Part shown: positions 23,447-35,978 of the stretch, piece by piece | How the letters are laid out: each line of letters starts with the position of its first letter | Position numbering within the stretch: position 1 is the stretch's first letter | From: Stenotrophomonas acidaminiphila | GTDB lineage: Bacteria > Pseudomonadota > Gammaproteobacteria > Xanthomonadales > Xanthomonadaceae | Reading direction: 5' to 3' | DNA: 64,000 nt | Assembly: GCA_002951995.1 (NCBI GenBank) | Contig: CP019797.1 | Coordinates: forward strand, 2,836,501 to 2,900,500 | The notes under the pieces: model-generated | Seen by the model: the letters and a program-made list of their open reading frames with translations, nothing else | What the model was told of the DNA's origin: nothing | Databases searched by the model: none | Position numbers and translations under genes: made by a program

Positions 23447-24421
23447 ATGAGCTCCAACGAACTGCCCCAGATCAAGATCGCCGTCATCGGTTACGGCAGC
23501 CAAGGCCGCGCGCATGCGCTGAACCTGCGTGAATCGGGCTTCGAGGTAACCGTGGGCCTGCGCCCGGGCGGCCCGACCGAAGCCAAGGCCCAGGCCGACG
23601 GCTTCGTGGTCAGGACGCCGGCCGAGGCGGTCAAGGACGCCGACCTGGTCGCGGTGCTGACCCCGGACATGGTGCAGAAGAAGCTCTACGAGGAGGTGCT
23701 GGCGCCGAACATGAAGCAGGGCGCCTGCCTGCTGTTCGCCCACGGCCTGAACGTGCACTACGGCATGATCGCCCCACGCGAGGACCTGGACGTGGTGCTG
23801 GTGGCGCCCAAGGGCCCGGGCGCGCTGGTGCGCCGCGAGTACGAGATCGGCCGCGGCGTGCCGTGCATCTACGCCGTCTACCAGGACCGCAGCGGCAAGG
23901 CCGAGCAGTTCGCGCTGGCCTATGCCGCCGGCCTGGGCGGTGCCCGCGCCAACATCATCAAGACCACCTTCAAGGAAGAGACCGAAACCGACCTGTTCGG
24001 CGAGCAGGCGGTGCTGTGCGGCGGCGCCTCGGCGCTGGTGCAGGCCGGCTTCGAGACCCTGGTCGAAGCCGGTTACCAGCCGGAGATCGCCTACTACGAA
24101 GTGCTGCACGAGCTGAAGCTGATCGTCGACCTGTTCTACGAAGGCGGCATCACCCGCATGCTCGAGTTCGTCTCCGAGACCGCGCAGTACGGCGACTACG
24201 TCAGCGGCCCGCGGGTGATCGACGCCAGCACCAAGGCGCGCATGAAGGACGTGCTCACCGACATCCAGAACGGCACCTTCACCAAGAACTGGGTGGCCGA
24301 GTACGAAGCCGGCCTGCCGAACTACAACCGGTTCAAGCAGGCCGACCTGGAGCACCCGATCGAGAAGGTCGGCAAGGAGCTGCGCGCCAAGATGGTCTGG
24401 CTGCAGGCGCAGAACGCGTAA
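23447..24421 (+). CDS. ilvC: Ketol-acid reductoisomerase (NADP+)
   Basis: Converts acetolactate to dihydroxyisovalerate, and acetohydroxybutyrate to the isoleucine precursor, the second shared step of valine/leucine/isoleucine synthesis. The product is 324 residues, the class I length. Visible marks: Rossmann motif [35 protein letters not shown] with metal-binding acids, and [12 protein letters not shown]. The start ATG at 23447 has AAGGAA nine bases upstream; the 32 codons before it in the same frame overlap the terminator and are not coding. First structural gene of the attenuated operon. Confidence 0.96.
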   Translation: MSSNELPQIKIAVIGYGSQGRAHALNLRESGFEVTVGLRPGGPTEAKAQADGFVVRTPAEAVKDADLVAVLTPDMVQKKLYEEVLAPNMKQGACLLFAHGLNVHYGMIAPREDLDVVLVAPKGPGALVRREYEIGRGVPCIYAVYQDRSGKAEQFALAYAAGLGGARANIIKTTFKEETETDLFGEQAVLCGGASALVQAGFETLVEAGYQPEIAYYEVLHELKLIVDLFYEGGITRMLEFVSETAQYGDYVSGPRVIDASTKARMKDVLTDIQNGTFTKNWVAEYEAGLPNYNRFKQADLEHPIEKVGKELRAKMVWLQAQNA

Positions 24422-24466
24422 CCGCGCGGTCCCCCACCCGCACAGAGCAAAGGTCAAGGTCGCTGC

Positions 24467-26194
24467 ATGAACACTCCCGTCCACGGCGCGCCACGCAATG
24501 GCGCACGCTGGTTGACGCAGGCCCTGGAGGCCGAAGGCGTGCAGACGCTGTTCGGCTACCCGGGCGGCACCATCATGCCGTTCTACGACGCATTGGTGGA
24601 TTCCACCCTCAAGCACATCCTGGTGCGCCATGAGCAGGGCGCGGCGCTGGCCGCCAACGGCTACGCCCGCGCCAGCGGCAAGGTCGGCGTGTGCGTGGCC
24701 ACCTCCGGCCCCGGCGCGTCCAACCTGGTCACCGGCATCGCCGACGCGATGCTCGACTCGGTACCGATGGTGTGCCTGACCGGACAGGTCGGCACGCCGC
24801 TGCTGGGCACCGATGCGTTCCAGGAGCTGGACGTGTTCGGCATGACCCTGCCCATCGTCAAGCACAGCTGGCTGGTGCGCCGCGTCGACGACCTGCCGCA
24901 GGTGGTGGCCGACGCGTTCCGCGTGGCCCGCGAAGGCCGCCCGGGCCCGGTGCTGATCGACCTGCCCAAGGACGTGCAGCTGGCCGACGCCTCGCACCTG
25001 CCCGAGCACGTGCCGGCCACGGCCGCCCCGCTGCCGGCGCCGGACCCGCAGCGCCTGGCCGCGGCGCTGGAGATGATCGCCGCCGCCGAGAAGCCGGTGG
25101 TCTACGGCGGCGGCGGCATCGCCCTGGGCGGCGCGGTGGAGGACTTCCGCCGCTTCGTCGAGGCCTCCGGCATTCCCACCGTGCTGACCCTGCGCGGGCT
25201 GGGCGCGCTGCCGGCCAACCACCCGCAGTACCTGGGCATGCTGGGCATGCACGGCACCCGCGCCGCCAACATGGCGGTGCAGGAGTCGGACCTGCTGATC
25301 GTGGTCGGCGCCCGCTTCGACGACCGCGCCACCGGCAAGCTGGCCGAGTTCGCGCCGTTCGCGCGGGTCATCCACCTGGATGCCGATGCCTACGAGATCG
25401 ACAAGCTGCGCGGCGCCGACATCGCCCTGCCCGGCGACCTCAAGGCCGGCCTGCGCGCGTTGTCCGGCAACCGCGGCAACTGCAACGGCTGGCGCGCGCG
25501 CTGCGCCGCCAACCGCGAGAAGTTCGCCGCGCGCTACGACGCCCCCGGCCAGGACATCTACGCCCCGGCGCTGCTCAAGCGGCTGAGCGAGATCGCGCCG
25601 CCGGACACGGTCATCGCCTGCGACGTCGGCCAGCACCAGATGTGGGTGGCCCAGCACTGCCGCTTCAACCACCCGCGCAACCACCTGACCTCCGGCGCGC
25701 TGGGCACCATGGGCTTCGGCCTGCCGGCGGCGATGGGCGCGCAATTCGCCTGCCCGGACCGCACCGTGGTGCTGGTCTCCGGCGACGGCAGTTTCATGAT
25801 GAACGTGCAGGAGCTGGCGACCATCGCCCGCTGCCGCCTGCCGGTGAAGATCGTGCTGCTGGACAACGCCTCGCTGGGCATGGTGCGGCAGTGGCAGGAA
25901 CTGTTCTTCGCCGAGCGCTACAGCGAGATCGACCTGTCCGACAACCCGGACTTCGCCGCGCTGGCGCAGGTGTTCGGCATCCCGGCCACGCGCATCACCC
26001 AGCGCGCCGACGTCGAGGACGCGCTGGCCGCGCTGCTCGACACCCCCGGCCCGGCGCTGCTGCACGTGGCCATCGACGCGCGCGCCAACGTGTGGCCGCT
26101 GGTGCCGCCGAACAACGCCAACAGCACCATGCTGGAGGGCAACCCCGCCCATGCCAAGGCAACGCAGGAGAGTTCCAATGCAATACCGGCTTGA
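24467..26194 (+). CDS. ilvG: Acetolactate synthase, large catalytic subunit
   Basis: ThDP-dependent enzyme that condenses pyruvate with pyruvate or 2-oxobutyrate, the first shared step of branched-chain amino acid synthesis. It is 575 residues, normal length. Visible: the catalytic Glu in RHEQGAALAANGYAR, the central FAD-domain region, and the ThDP motif GDGSFMMN...LLDN in the C-terminal domain. It is followed by a small ACT-type subunit, overlapping it by 17 bases, which fits the IlvGM (isozyme II) arrangement. Confidence 0.94.
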   Translation: MNTPVHGAPRNGARWLTQALEAEGVQTLFGYPGGTIMPFYDALVDSTLKHILVRHEQGAALAANGYARASGKVGVCVATSGPGASNLVTGIADAMLDSVPMVCLTGQVGTPLLGTDAFQELDVFGMTLPIVKHSWLVRRVDDLPQVVADAFRVAREGRPGPVLIDLPKDVQLADASHLPEHVPATAAPLPAPDPQRLAAALEMIAAAEKPVVYGGGGIALGGAVEDFRRFVEASGIPTVLTLRGLGALPANHPQYLGMLGMHGTRAANMAVQESDLLIVVGARFDDRATGKLAEFAPFARVIHLDADAYEIDKLRGADIALPGDLKAGLRALSGNRGNCNGWRARCAANREKFAARYDAPGQDIYAPALLKRLSEIAPPDTVIACDVGQHQMWVAQHCRFNHPRNHLTSGALGTMGFGLPAAMGAQFACPDRTVVLVSGDGSFMMNVQELATIARCRLPVKIVLLDNASLGMVRQWQELFFAERYSEIDLSDNPDFAALAQVFGIPATRITQRADVEDALAALLDTPGPALLHVAIDARANVWPLVPPNNANSTMLEGNPAHAKATQESSNAIPA

Positions 26195-26435
26195 CCTGGT
26201 GCTGACCCCCGCCGAAGGCGCGCTGCTGCGCGTGCTGGGCATGGTCGAGCGCCGGGGCTTCGCGCCCTGCAACATCGCCGGCAGCCGCCAGCCCGCCGAC
26301 GCCGGCCGCTGGCACGTGCAGATGGAAGTCAGCGGCGAGCGCCCGCCGGAAACCCTGTGCCGGCAGCTGGAAAAGGTCTACGACTGCGAATCGGTGCGGA
26401 TCGTGGCGCTGGAACCGGCCGGGGTGGCGGCATGA
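26178..26435 (+). CDS. ilvM: Acetolactate synthase small (ACT) regulatory subunit, IlvM type
   Basis: An 85-residue ACT-domain protein (MQYRLDLVLTPAEGALLRVL start, then a beta-alpha-beta-beta pattern). It partners the large subunit to stabilise it and set its feedback behaviour. The length matches IlvM, not the longer IlvH/IlvN. AGGAG precedes the ATG at 26178. It overlaps ilvG at its start and ilvA at its stop (ATGA), so all three are translationally linked. Confidence 0.85.
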   Translation: MQYRLDLVLTPAEGALLRVLGMVERRGFAPCNIAGSRQPADAGRWHVQMEVSGERPPETLCRQLEKVYDCESVRIVALEPAGVAA

Positions 26436-27639
26436 ATCCCGACGTAGGCGACGTACGGCGCCTGCCCTGTCCCGCGCGGGCAGGGCCCGCGCGCGGAGGC
26501 GTCTTCTTCGACGCCCACCGCACGCCCCGGGCCTTGGCCACGTACATGCCTGACCTTGGCCGCCCCGTCGTCGCCGCCGCGGACACCGGCGCGATCAACG
26601 TCAGCGTCGCCGACGTGCTGGCCGCGCAGGCGCGGCTGCGGCGCTTCCTGCCGCCCACCCCGCTGCACTATGCCGAGCGCTTCGGCACCTGGCTCAAGCT
26701 GGAGAACCTGCAGCGCACCGGCTCCTACAAGGTGCGCGGCGCGCTGAACGCAATGCTGGCCGCCCTGGAACGCGGCGACGAACGCCCGGTGATCTGCGCC
26801 TCGGCCGGCAACCACGCCCAGGGCGTGGCCTGGGCCTCGTTCCGGCTCGGCGTGCAGGCCATCACGGTGATGCCGCACGGCGCACCGGCCACCAAGATCG
26901 CCGGCGTGCAGCACTGGGGCGCCACCGTGCGCCAGCACGGCAGCAGCTACGACGAGGCCTACGCGTTCGCCCGCGAGCTGGCCGAGCAGAACGGCTACCG
27001 CTTCCTGTCCGCGTTCGACGACCCGGACGTGATCGCCGGCCAGGGCACGCTGGGCATCGAACTCGCCCCGCACGCACCGGACGTGGTGATCGTGCCGATC
27101 GGCGGCGGCGGCCTGGCCTCGGGCGTGGCGCTGGCGCTGAAGTCGCAGGGCGTGCGCATCATCGGCGCCCAGGTCGAGGGCGTGGACTCGATGGCGCGTG
27201 CGATCAAGGGCGACGTGCGCGAAATCGCCCCGGTCGCCACCCTGGCCGACGGCGTCAAGGTCAAGATCCCCGGTTTCCTCACCCGCCGCCTGTGCGCCAG
27301 CCTGCTCGACGACGTGGTCATCGTGCGCGAAGCCGAACTGCGCGAAACCCTGGTGCGGCTGGCGCTGGAGGAACACGTCATCGCCGAGGGCGCCGGCGCG
27401 CTGGCGCTGGCCGCCGGCCGCCGCGTCGCCGGCAAGCGCAAGTGCGCGGTGGTGTCCGGCGGCAACATCGACGCCACCGTGCTGTCCACGCTGCTGTCCG
27501 AAGTGCGCCCCAGCCCGCCGCGCAAACCGCGCCGGCGCAACGCCGAACGACTTAGAAGCCGCGTCGCCCCCAACGCGCCGCGGCCCTCCCGAAACGAACA
27601 CCCCAACATCATCGCACCCGCTGTCGAGGAGACCCTCTG

Positions 27640-27643
<4 letters not shown>
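26432..27643 (+). CDS. ilvA: Threonine dehydratase without C-terminal ACT domains
   Basis: PLP enzyme that deaminates threonine to 2-oxobutyrate, the isoleucine precursor. Visible: PLP lysine in [12 protein letters not shown], the [10 protein letters not shown] motif, and the Gly-rich [10 protein letters not shown] phosphate loop. At 403 residues it lacks the roughly 170-residue ACT regulatory region of E. coli IlvA, so isoleucine feedback may be absent. The last 50 residues are Arg/Pro-rich and look unlike protein of this family. If a C is missing at 27509-27512 the frame would end at TAG 27553-27555 instead. The stop overlaps the leuA GTG. Confidence 0.88.
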
Positions 27644-29193
<1,550 letters not shown>

Positions 29194-29231
29194 GCGCGAC
29201 GGCCCCGCATAGGCAACGGAACCAACACGCA

Positions 29232-30650
29232 ATGAGCTCCGCACCCAAGACCCTGTACGACAAACTGTGGGACGCGCACGTCGTCGTCCCCGAAAGCGAC
29301 AGCGCGCCGGCCGTGCTGTACATCGACCTGCACCTGATCCACGAAGTCACCTCGCCGCAGGCGTTCACCGAGCTGCGCGAGCGCGGACTGAAGCCGCGCC
29401 GCCCGGACCGCACCAAGGCGACCATGGACCACTCCACGCCGACCCTGCCGGCCGGCGCCGACGGCAGGCTGCCGTATGCGAGCAAGGCCTCCGAAGCGCA
29501 GGTGCAGATGCTGGCCCGGAACTGCGCCGAGTACGGCATCGAGCTGTTCGACATGGCCTCCAGCAGCCGCGGCATCGTCCACGTGATCGCGCCGGAGCAG
29601 GGCTTCACCCAGCCGGGCATGACGATTGTCTGTGGCGACAGCCACACCTCCACCCACGGCGCGTTTGGCGCGCTGGCCTTCGGCATCGGCACCAGCGAAG
29701 TGGGCCACGTGCTGGCCACGCAGTGCCTGCTGCAGCGCAAGGCCAAAACCATGGCGATCACCGTTGACGGCGAACTGGCGCCGGGCGTCGGCGCCAAGGA
29801 CGTGGTGCTGCACATCATCGGCGTGATCGGGGTCAACGGCGGCACCGGCCACGTGCTGGAATTCCGCGGTTCCACCATCGCCGCGATGGACATGGAACAG
29901 CGCATGACCCTGTGCAACATGTCCATCGAGGCCGGCGCCCGCGCCGGCATGGTGGCGCCGGACCAGACCACCTTCGACTGGGTCGCCAACACCCCGCGCG
30001 GCCCCAAGGGCGCCGAGTTCGACAAGGCGGTTGCCCACTGGAAGACGCTGCGCAGCGACGACGGCGCGCGCTTCGACGTGGAAGTGCGCGTCGACGCTGC
30101 CGACATCCGCCCCACCCTGACCTGGGGCACGCACCCGGGCACCGCCATCGCGGTGGACGCGCCGATCCCGGCCGCCAACGACGCCGCCGCGCAGAAGGGC
30201 CTGGACTACATGAAGTTCGAAGCCGGCCACGCCCTGGCCGGCACGCCGGTGGACGTGGTGTTCGTCGGCTCCTGCACCAACGGCCGCCTGAGCGACATGC
30301 GCGAGGTGGCGCAGGTGCTGCGCGGCCGCCACGTCGCCGCCGGTGTGCGCATGCTGGTGGTGCCGGGCTCGGAAATCGTCAAGCGCGACGCCGAGGCCGA
30401 GGGCATCCACGAGATCGTGCGCGCCGCCGGCGCCGAATGGCGCGAGCCCGGCTGCTCGATGTGCATCGCCATGAACGGTGACCTGGTCGCGCCGGGGCAA
30501 CTGGCGGTGAGCACCAGCAACCGCAATTTCGAGGGCCGCCAGGGCCCGGGCTCGCGCACCCTGCTAGCCTCGCCGATGAGCGCCGCCTGGGCCGCGGTGA
30601 ACGGCAAGGTCGCCGACGTGCGTGAACTGTTCGACCAGGAGGTGGCGTGA
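29232..30650 (+). CDS. leuC: 3-isopropylmalate dehydratase, large subunit
   Basis: Aconitase-family subunit holding the [4Fe-4S] cluster; with LeuD it isomerises 2- to 3-isopropylmalate. It is 472 residues, the usual length. Visible: [20 protein letters not shown], and the cluster cysteines in [10 protein letters not shown] and CSMCIAMN. The stop overlaps the first base of the leuD ATG (TGATG). Confidence 0.97.
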   Translation: MSSAPKTLYDKLWDAHVVVPESDSAPAVLYIDLHLIHEVTSPQAFTELRERGLKPRRPDRTKATMDHSTPTLPAGADGRLPYASKASEAQVQMLARNCAEYGIELFDMASSSRGIVHVIAPEQGFTQPGMTIVCGDSHTSTHGAFGALAFGIGTSEVGHVLATQCLLQRKAKTMAITVDGELAPGVGAKDVVLHIIGVIGVNGGTGHVLEFRGSTIAAMDMEQRMTLCNMSIEAGARAGMVAPDQTTFDWVANTPRGPKGAEFDKAVAHWKTLRSDDGARFDVEVRVDAADIRPTLTWGTHPGTAIAVDAPIPAANDAAAQKGLDYMKFEAGHALAGTPVDVVFVGSCTNGRLSDMREVAQVLRGRHVAAGVRMLVVPGSEIVKRDAEAEGIHEIVRAAGAEWREPGCSMCIAMNGDLVAPGQLAVSTSNRNFEGRQGPGSRTLLASPMSAAWAAVNGKVADVRELFDQEVA

Positions 30651-31228
30651 TGGCCGGTTTCCGTACCCTGACCTCGCGCAGCGTGGTGCTGCGCCAGACC
30701 AACATCGACACCGACCAGATCATCCCGGCGCGGTTCCTGTCCACCACCGAGCGTGCCGGGCTGGGCAAGAACGCGTTCAACGACTGGCGCTGGCAGGCCG
30801 ACGGCACGCCGAACCCGGAGTTCGCCTTCAACCAGCCGCAGAACGCCGGCCGCTCGATCCTGCTGGCCGGGCGCAACTTCGGCTGCGGCTCCTCGCGCGA
30901 GCACGCGCCGTGGGCGCTGACCGACCTGGGCCTGCGCGCCATCGTCAGCAGCGAGATCGCCGACATCTTCCGCGGCAATGCGCTGAAGAACGGCCTGCTG
31001 CCGATCGTGCTGGACGAAGCCGACGTGCAGGAACTGATGCAGCGCCCGGACGACGAGCTGACCATCGACGTCGCCGCGCGCGAACTGCGCACCCCCGCCG
31101 GCAAGGTGTACGCCTTCCCGCTGGACGGCTTCTCGCAGACCTGCCTGCTGGAAGGCGTGGACCAGCTGGGCTGGCTGCTTGGCCGCGTTGACGAGATCGA
31201 ACGCTACGAGGCCGCCCGCGCGGCGTGA
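30650..31228 (+). CDS. leuD: 3-isopropylmalate dehydratase, small subunit
   Basis: Swivel-domain partner of LeuC. The product is 192 residues. Typical motifs: NIDTDQIIPARFL, GRNFGCGSSREHAPWAL and FRGNALKNGLLPI. AGGAGG lies eight bases before the ATG at 30650; a GTG three bases earlier would add one residue. It is directly coupled to leuC. Confidence 0.96.
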   Translation: MAGFRTLTSRSVVLRQTNIDTDQIIPARFLSTTERAGLGKNAFNDWRWQADGTPNPEFAFNQPQNAGRSILLAGRNFGCGSSREHAPWALTDLGLRAIVSSEIADIFRGNALKNGLLPIVLDEADVQELMQRPDDELTIDVAARELRTPAGKVYAFPLDGFSQTCLLEGVDQLGWLLGRVDEIERYEAARAA

Positions 31229-31300
31229 CGCCCCCTACCGCCCGCACCCGCCGCCACGGGTGCCGGGCCGAACGACAGCAACAGGACAACCGGAACCCCC

Positions 31301-32362
31301 ATGCAAGCCAACATCGTCGTACTGCCGGGTGACGGCATCGGCCCCGAGATCACCGTCGCCGCGGTGGACGTGCTCAAGGCCATCGCCGCGCGCTTCGGCC
31401 ATGACTTCACTTTCGCCCAACACGACATCGGCGGCATCGCCATCGACAACCACGGCGAGCCGCTGCCGGCCGCCACCCTGGACGCGTGCAGCAGGGCCGA
31501 CGCCGTGCTGCTCGGCGCCGTCGGCGGGCCCAAGTGGTCCGACCCCAACGCCAAGGTGCGCCCGGAACAGGGCCTGCTGGCCATCCGCAAGGCGCTGGGC
31601 CTGTTCGCCAACCTGCGCCCGGTGCGCACCCACCCGGCCGCGCTGCACGCCTCGCCGATCAAGCCCGAGCTGCTCGCGGACGTGGACTTCGTGGTGGTGC
31701 GCGAGCTGACCGGCGGCATCTACTTCGGCGACAAGACCCGCGACGCCGACAGCGCCAGCGACCTGTGCCGCTACACCGTGGCCGAGATCGAGCGCGTGCT
31801 GCGCAGCGCCTTCCGCCTGGCCCGGCAGCGCCGCGGCAAGCTGACCTCGGTGGACAAGGCCAACGTGCTGGAGACCTCGCGGCTGTGGCGCGACGTGGCC
31901 GCGCGCATCGGCCGCGAGGAATTCCCCGACGTGGAACTGGAACACCAGCTGGTCGATTCCATGGCCATGCACCTGATCGCCAAGCCGCGCGCCTACGACG
32001 TGATCGTCACCGAAAACATGTTCGGCGACATCCTCACCGACGAGGCCTCGATGCTGGCCGGCTCGCTGGGCCTGCTGCCGTCCGCCTCGCTGGGCGAACA
32101 GGGCAAGGTGGGTATCTTTGAACCCATCCACGGCTCGGCGCCGGACATCGCCGGCAAGGGTATCGCCAACCCCTACGCCACCATCCTCAGCGCGGCCATG
32201 CTGCTGCGCCACTCGCTGGGGCTGGAGGACGAAGCCGCCGCCGTCGAGCAGGCGGTGGCCGCCGCGCTGGACGACGGCCTGTTCACCGCCGACCTGGCCG
32301 CGCAGGGACGAGCGCTTTCCACATCCCAGGCGGCGCAGGCGGTGCTCGCCCGCCTGCAATGA
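31301..32362 (+). CDS. leuB: 3-isopropylmalate dehydrogenase
   Basis: NAD-dependent oxidative decarboxylation of 3-isopropylmalate, giving 2-oxoisocaproate for leucine. It is 353 residues with [10 protein letters not shown] at the start, the substrate loop ([10 protein letters not shown]), [14 protein letters not shown] and the metal/NAD part [14 protein letters not shown] and [18 protein letters not shown]. Last gene of the ilv-leu operon; a strong terminator follows eight bases after its stop. Confidence 0.97.
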   Translation: MQANIVVLPGDGIGPEITVAAVDVLKAIAARFGHDFTFAQHDIGGIAIDNHGEPLPAATLDACSRADAVLLGAVGGPKWSDPNAKVRPEQGLLAIRKALGLFANLRPVRTHPAALHASPIKPELLADVDFVVVRELTGGIYFGDKTRDADSASDLCRYTVAEIERVLRSAFRLARQRRGKLTSVDKANVLETSRLWRDVAARIGREEFPDVELEHQLVDSMAMHLIAKPRAYDVIVTENMFGDILTDEASMLAGSLGLLPSASLGEQGKVGIFEPIHGSAPDIAGKGIANPYATILSAAMLLRHSLGLEDEAAAVEQAVAAALDDGLFTADLAAQGRALSTSQAAQAVLARLQ

Positions 32363-32369
32363 CTCCACG

Positions 32370-32393
32370 ACGCGGCCCCCGGGCCGCGTTTTT
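32370..32393 (+). terminator. Intrinsic terminator of the ilv-leu operon
   Basis: ACGCGGCC pairs with GGCCGCGT across the loop CCCG, followed by TTTTTCGTT. It closes the transcript after leuB and before gdhA. Confidence 0.9.
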
Positions 32394-32438
32394 CGTTATG
32401 GCTGTCCTGTTGTTGTCCTTTCCCCACCTTCAGGAGCA

Positions 32439-33788
<1,350 letters not shown>

Positions 33789-34032
33789 GGATTGCTGGTC
33801 CCTTCTTCCGTCTGGAGGAAGGGATACGGCCGGCAACCGGTCCAAGCAACTCATTCCTTCAAGGGCTTGAGCGCTTGCGTTATGCCGAGCAATTCGGAGT
33901 GCAACCGATGGCGAAAAACGCGCGGCTTTTACCATCGGCCTCGGGACAACACCACGCCCCCACCCTTTCCAAGCCGTTGATCCTCCGTGCGCTTCCATCT
34001 TCACATTAGCGTGGGAAAGCAGGACACTTGGG
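33789..34032. other. Non-coding region at the left edge of the cassette cluster
   Basis: About 245 bases without a supportable gene. GC content falls from left to right towards the AT-rich cassettes. Two short overlapping open frames here lack ribosome-binding sites. No integrase gene or clear attI site is visible. Confidence 0.5.
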
Positions 34033-34068
34033 CAACGCCACAATTAGGCGGCCTAATAAGCGTTAGCC
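34033..34068 (+). repeat. Left boundary core site of integron-type cassettes
   Basis: A 13-base near-palindrome (TTAGGCGGCCTAA, 34044-34056) precedes GCGTTAGCC, which holds an R'-type core site GTTAGCC (34062-34068, consensus GTTRRRY). The first cassette gene starts four bases later. It could be the end of a lost upstream attC or an attI-like point. A full attC is not visible. Confidence 0.5.
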
Positions 34069-34072
34069 ATCA

Positions 34073-34723
34073 ATGCCAATTCCATCGCGCACCGAAATAA
34101 AGCAACAGTTAATTCAGATCCTGAAAGATCGTGGGACATTGAAAACAGACCGCGTCTATGAAATTCTCTCGACACAGTGGAACTTAACTGAGGCAGAGAA
34201 AACCGCTAAGCGAAGTGGTGGTTCGTTGTTCGAGAATGAGATTCGCTGGGCTAGACAAGAATTGGCCATGGCTGGAATCATTGATAGACCGGCCAATTCA
34301 GGGCGGGCCTTTTGGCGACTTGCCAACGTCGCCACCGTACCACCTGAACAGTACGACGAAGAGATTGGATCCTATGATGAGGGGTCTATCAAGCGTATCT
34401 CTGTCAATGGCTATGAGCGCAGCAAGAAAGCGAGAGACGCGTGCCTAAAGGCATATGGCTATAGATGCATGGTGTGCCAGTTCGATTTTGAAAAAGTGTA
34501 TGGCGAAGCCGGGAAGAACTGCATTCACGTTCACCATCTCGTTGAAATTAGCGCTATAGGAAAGAAATACAGAATCAATCCACTTAAAGATCTAATCCCT
34601 ATTTGCCCAAACTGTCATTACCTCGCCCACAGACGCAAACCCGCATATACGGTTGCAGAGATGCAAGATATGTTGACTGCTAACAACTTGCTTAAGCCCA
34701 CGCCCCTTTGCGGCGCTACTTAA
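34073..34723 (+). CDS. HNH endonuclease with N-terminal winged-helix domain, cassette-borne
   Basis: A 216-residue protein. Residues 1-85 look like the Mrr-N-type winged helix seen in restriction enzymes. Residues 118-188 form an HNH nuclease: zinc Cys132 and Cys135 (YRCMVCQFDF), HVHH at 152-155 with the catalytic histidine, and CPNCHYLAH (C178, C181, H182). This domain pair occurs in McrA-like, modification-dependent restriction proteins, so phage or foreign-DNA defence is plausible. Base composition is far more AT-rich than the flanks. The last residues (NNLLKPTPLCGAT) are encoded by the attC-like site, as is common in cassette genes. Confidence 0.8.
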   Translation: MPIPSRTEIKQQLIQILKDRGTLKTDRVYEILSTQWNLTEAEKTAKRSGGSLFENEIRWARQELAMAGIIDRPANSGRAFWRLANVATVPPEQYDEEIGSYDEGSIKRISVNGYERSKKARDACLKAYGYRCMVCQFDFEKVYGEAGKNCIHVHHLVEISAIGKKYRINPLKDLIPICPNCHYLAHRRKPAYTVAEMQDMLTANNLLKPTPLCGAT

Positions 34724-34729
34724 CTTGGC
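34678..34729 (+). repeat. attC-like site 1 (degenerate)
   Basis: Begins TGCTAACAACTTGCTTAAGCC, has a central hairpin (CGCC/GGCG), then CTTAACT; it aligns with the family pattern TAACAA...TTCAAGCC...GGCTTAACT. The terminal R' is degraded (ACTTGGC instead of GTTRRRY), so recombination here may be lost. Confidence 0.55.
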
Positions 34730-34736
34730 ACCCTTG

Positions 34737-35390
34737 ATGCTCCTCTACTACTTTGTAAACCAAGAATTCGGCCTCAAGGACCTCCGAGAGAGACGTCTCA
34801 AGATCTCCGACATCGCTAATCTAAACGATCCATTCGACTTTCTATCAGTAGCCGCTCCCTCAAGAGAAGGCAGGAAGATGCTCCGAGAGTGGCGTCAAAG
34901 TATCGCAAATGACATCGGCTTGATTTGCTTTAGCAGGAACTGGCATAGCCCAGTGCAATGGGCTCATTACGCCGATAGACACAAAGGCGTCTGTCTTGGC
35001 TTCGAGGTCGATGACAGCCATCTCCACCAAGTTAACTATGTTCAGTCCCGCCCGGCTTGGCCCGCAACTCCGCAACCTTGGCCAACCAGCGTAAAGCAAC
35101 AGATAATTGACCAACTGCTTTATACAAAATTTTCGCACTGGAGCTATGAGGACGAGTACCGACTATTTATAAGCAAGACATCTCCGGACCCCGATGGAAA
35201 TTTTTACGCCAATTTTTCTGATGACCTGAAATTACAGAAGATTCTTGTTGGCGCCTGCTCTACCCTTACACGCTCAGACTTAAATTCTGCGCTAGGCAGT
35301 TTGGTCAATGACGTTGAAAGCTTTAAGGTCAGGCTTGCCTTTAGAGACTTCCGTATTGTCAAACAAAGAAAAGCGTCTGAGTGGCGCTAA
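34737..35390 (+). CDS. DUF2971 family protein, cassette-borne
   Basis: A 217-residue protein starting MLLYYFVNQEFGLKDLRERR, with features of DUF2971: LNDPFDF near residue 30, ICFSRNWHSPVQWAHYADRHKGVCLGFEV in the middle, and HWSYEDEYRLFIS towards the C-terminus. The family is common beside defence genes and in cassettes; its biochemical role is not established. AT-rich codon use contrasts with the flanking chromosome. A TTG twelve bases upstream is an alternative start. It lies between two attC-like sites as a single-gene cassette. Confidence 0.75.
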   Translation: MLLYYFVNQEFGLKDLRERRLKISDIANLNDPFDFLSVAAPSREGRKMLREWRQSIANDIGLICFSRNWHSPVQWAHYADRHKGVCLGFEVDDSHLHQVNYVQSRPAWPATPQPWPTSVKQQIIDQLLYTKFSHWSYEDEYRLFISKTSPDPDGNFYANFSDDLKLQKILVGACSTLTRSDLNSALGSLVNDVESFKVRLAFRDFRIVKQRKASEWR

Positions 35391-35444
35391 GAGTTTACTC
35401 AAGCCAAATCCGCTTCGCGGCTCTGTTTAATACCAGGGTTAGGC
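35384..35444 (+). repeat. attC-like site 2
   Basis: Starts in the end of the DUF2971 gene with GCGCTAA, followed by TTTACTCAAGCC, a CCGC-TTC-GCGG hairpin, TGTTTAATACC and a perfect R' core GTTAGGC (35438-35444). About 61 bases, normal for short attC sites. The next gene starts nine bases later. Confidence 0.75.
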
Positions 35445-35453
35445 CCAAGAAAA

Positions 35454-35978
35454 ATGACTCTCGAGCTCAAGATTTCAGCCTTGTCCGCACTTGCTGCACT
35501 AGGCTCAGCGTATTGGGCATGGAACAGTGCTCGCACCGCTCGTCGCGCATTAGCTCTAACAGAAGAAGACGCTGTCTCAAAGAGAGAATCGCTGAAGGCC
35601 GACCTGATCAATTCGCTGCGATGGGAGCGCAAAGACAGCGAGTACATCTCTATTTCTTGCTCCTACACAAACTCTTCAAGCTACCCAACCACCATAGAAC
35701 GTGCCGAGCTCGTGGCGCACGGGTTCGATCTTGCAGGAACAGGCTCACAGCTTCGTCTACAACCGGAAAATGAGGCCCCTGACCGCTCAGACTTTTCGCC
35801 TCTTGTGCTTCCGTTGAATTTACAGGCCCGGACAGCATCCTCCGGCTGGATCACGTTTCGCATGCCGAAGAGCTGGATTAGTCGTTATATTGTCGATAAG
35901 TACGAATTAGTAGCCACCACATGGTCGGGCCATAAGGTAACGATCGAAACCCACATCGTGATGAAGCAGGGAAAATGA
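35454..35978 (+). CDS. Cassette protein of unknown function, N-terminal membrane helix
   Basis: A 174-residue protein I do not recognise. The N-terminal 20-25 residues form a moderately hydrophobic helix (LSALAALGSAYWAW), followed by a charged helix and then a beta-rich domain (residues 60-170), consistent with a membrane-anchored protein. AT-rich like its neighbours. Its stop overlaps the next start (ATGA), so it forms a two-gene cassette with the following gene; that is unusual, since most cassettes carry one gene. Confidence 0.65.
   Translation: MTLELKISALSALAALGSAYWAWNSARTARRALALTEEDAVSKRESLKADLINSLRWERKDSEYISISCSYTNSSSYPTTIERAELVAHGFDLAGTGSQLRLQPENEAPDRSDFSPLVLPLNLQARTASSGWITFRMPKSWISRYIVDKYELVATTWSGHKVTIETHIVMKQGK

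Noticed and set aside
23426..26275. A 949-codon minus-strand open frame opposite ilvC and ilvG
   Set aside because: Both genes on the plus strand have clear catalytic motifs; the antisense frame is His/Gly/Arg-rich shadow sequence.
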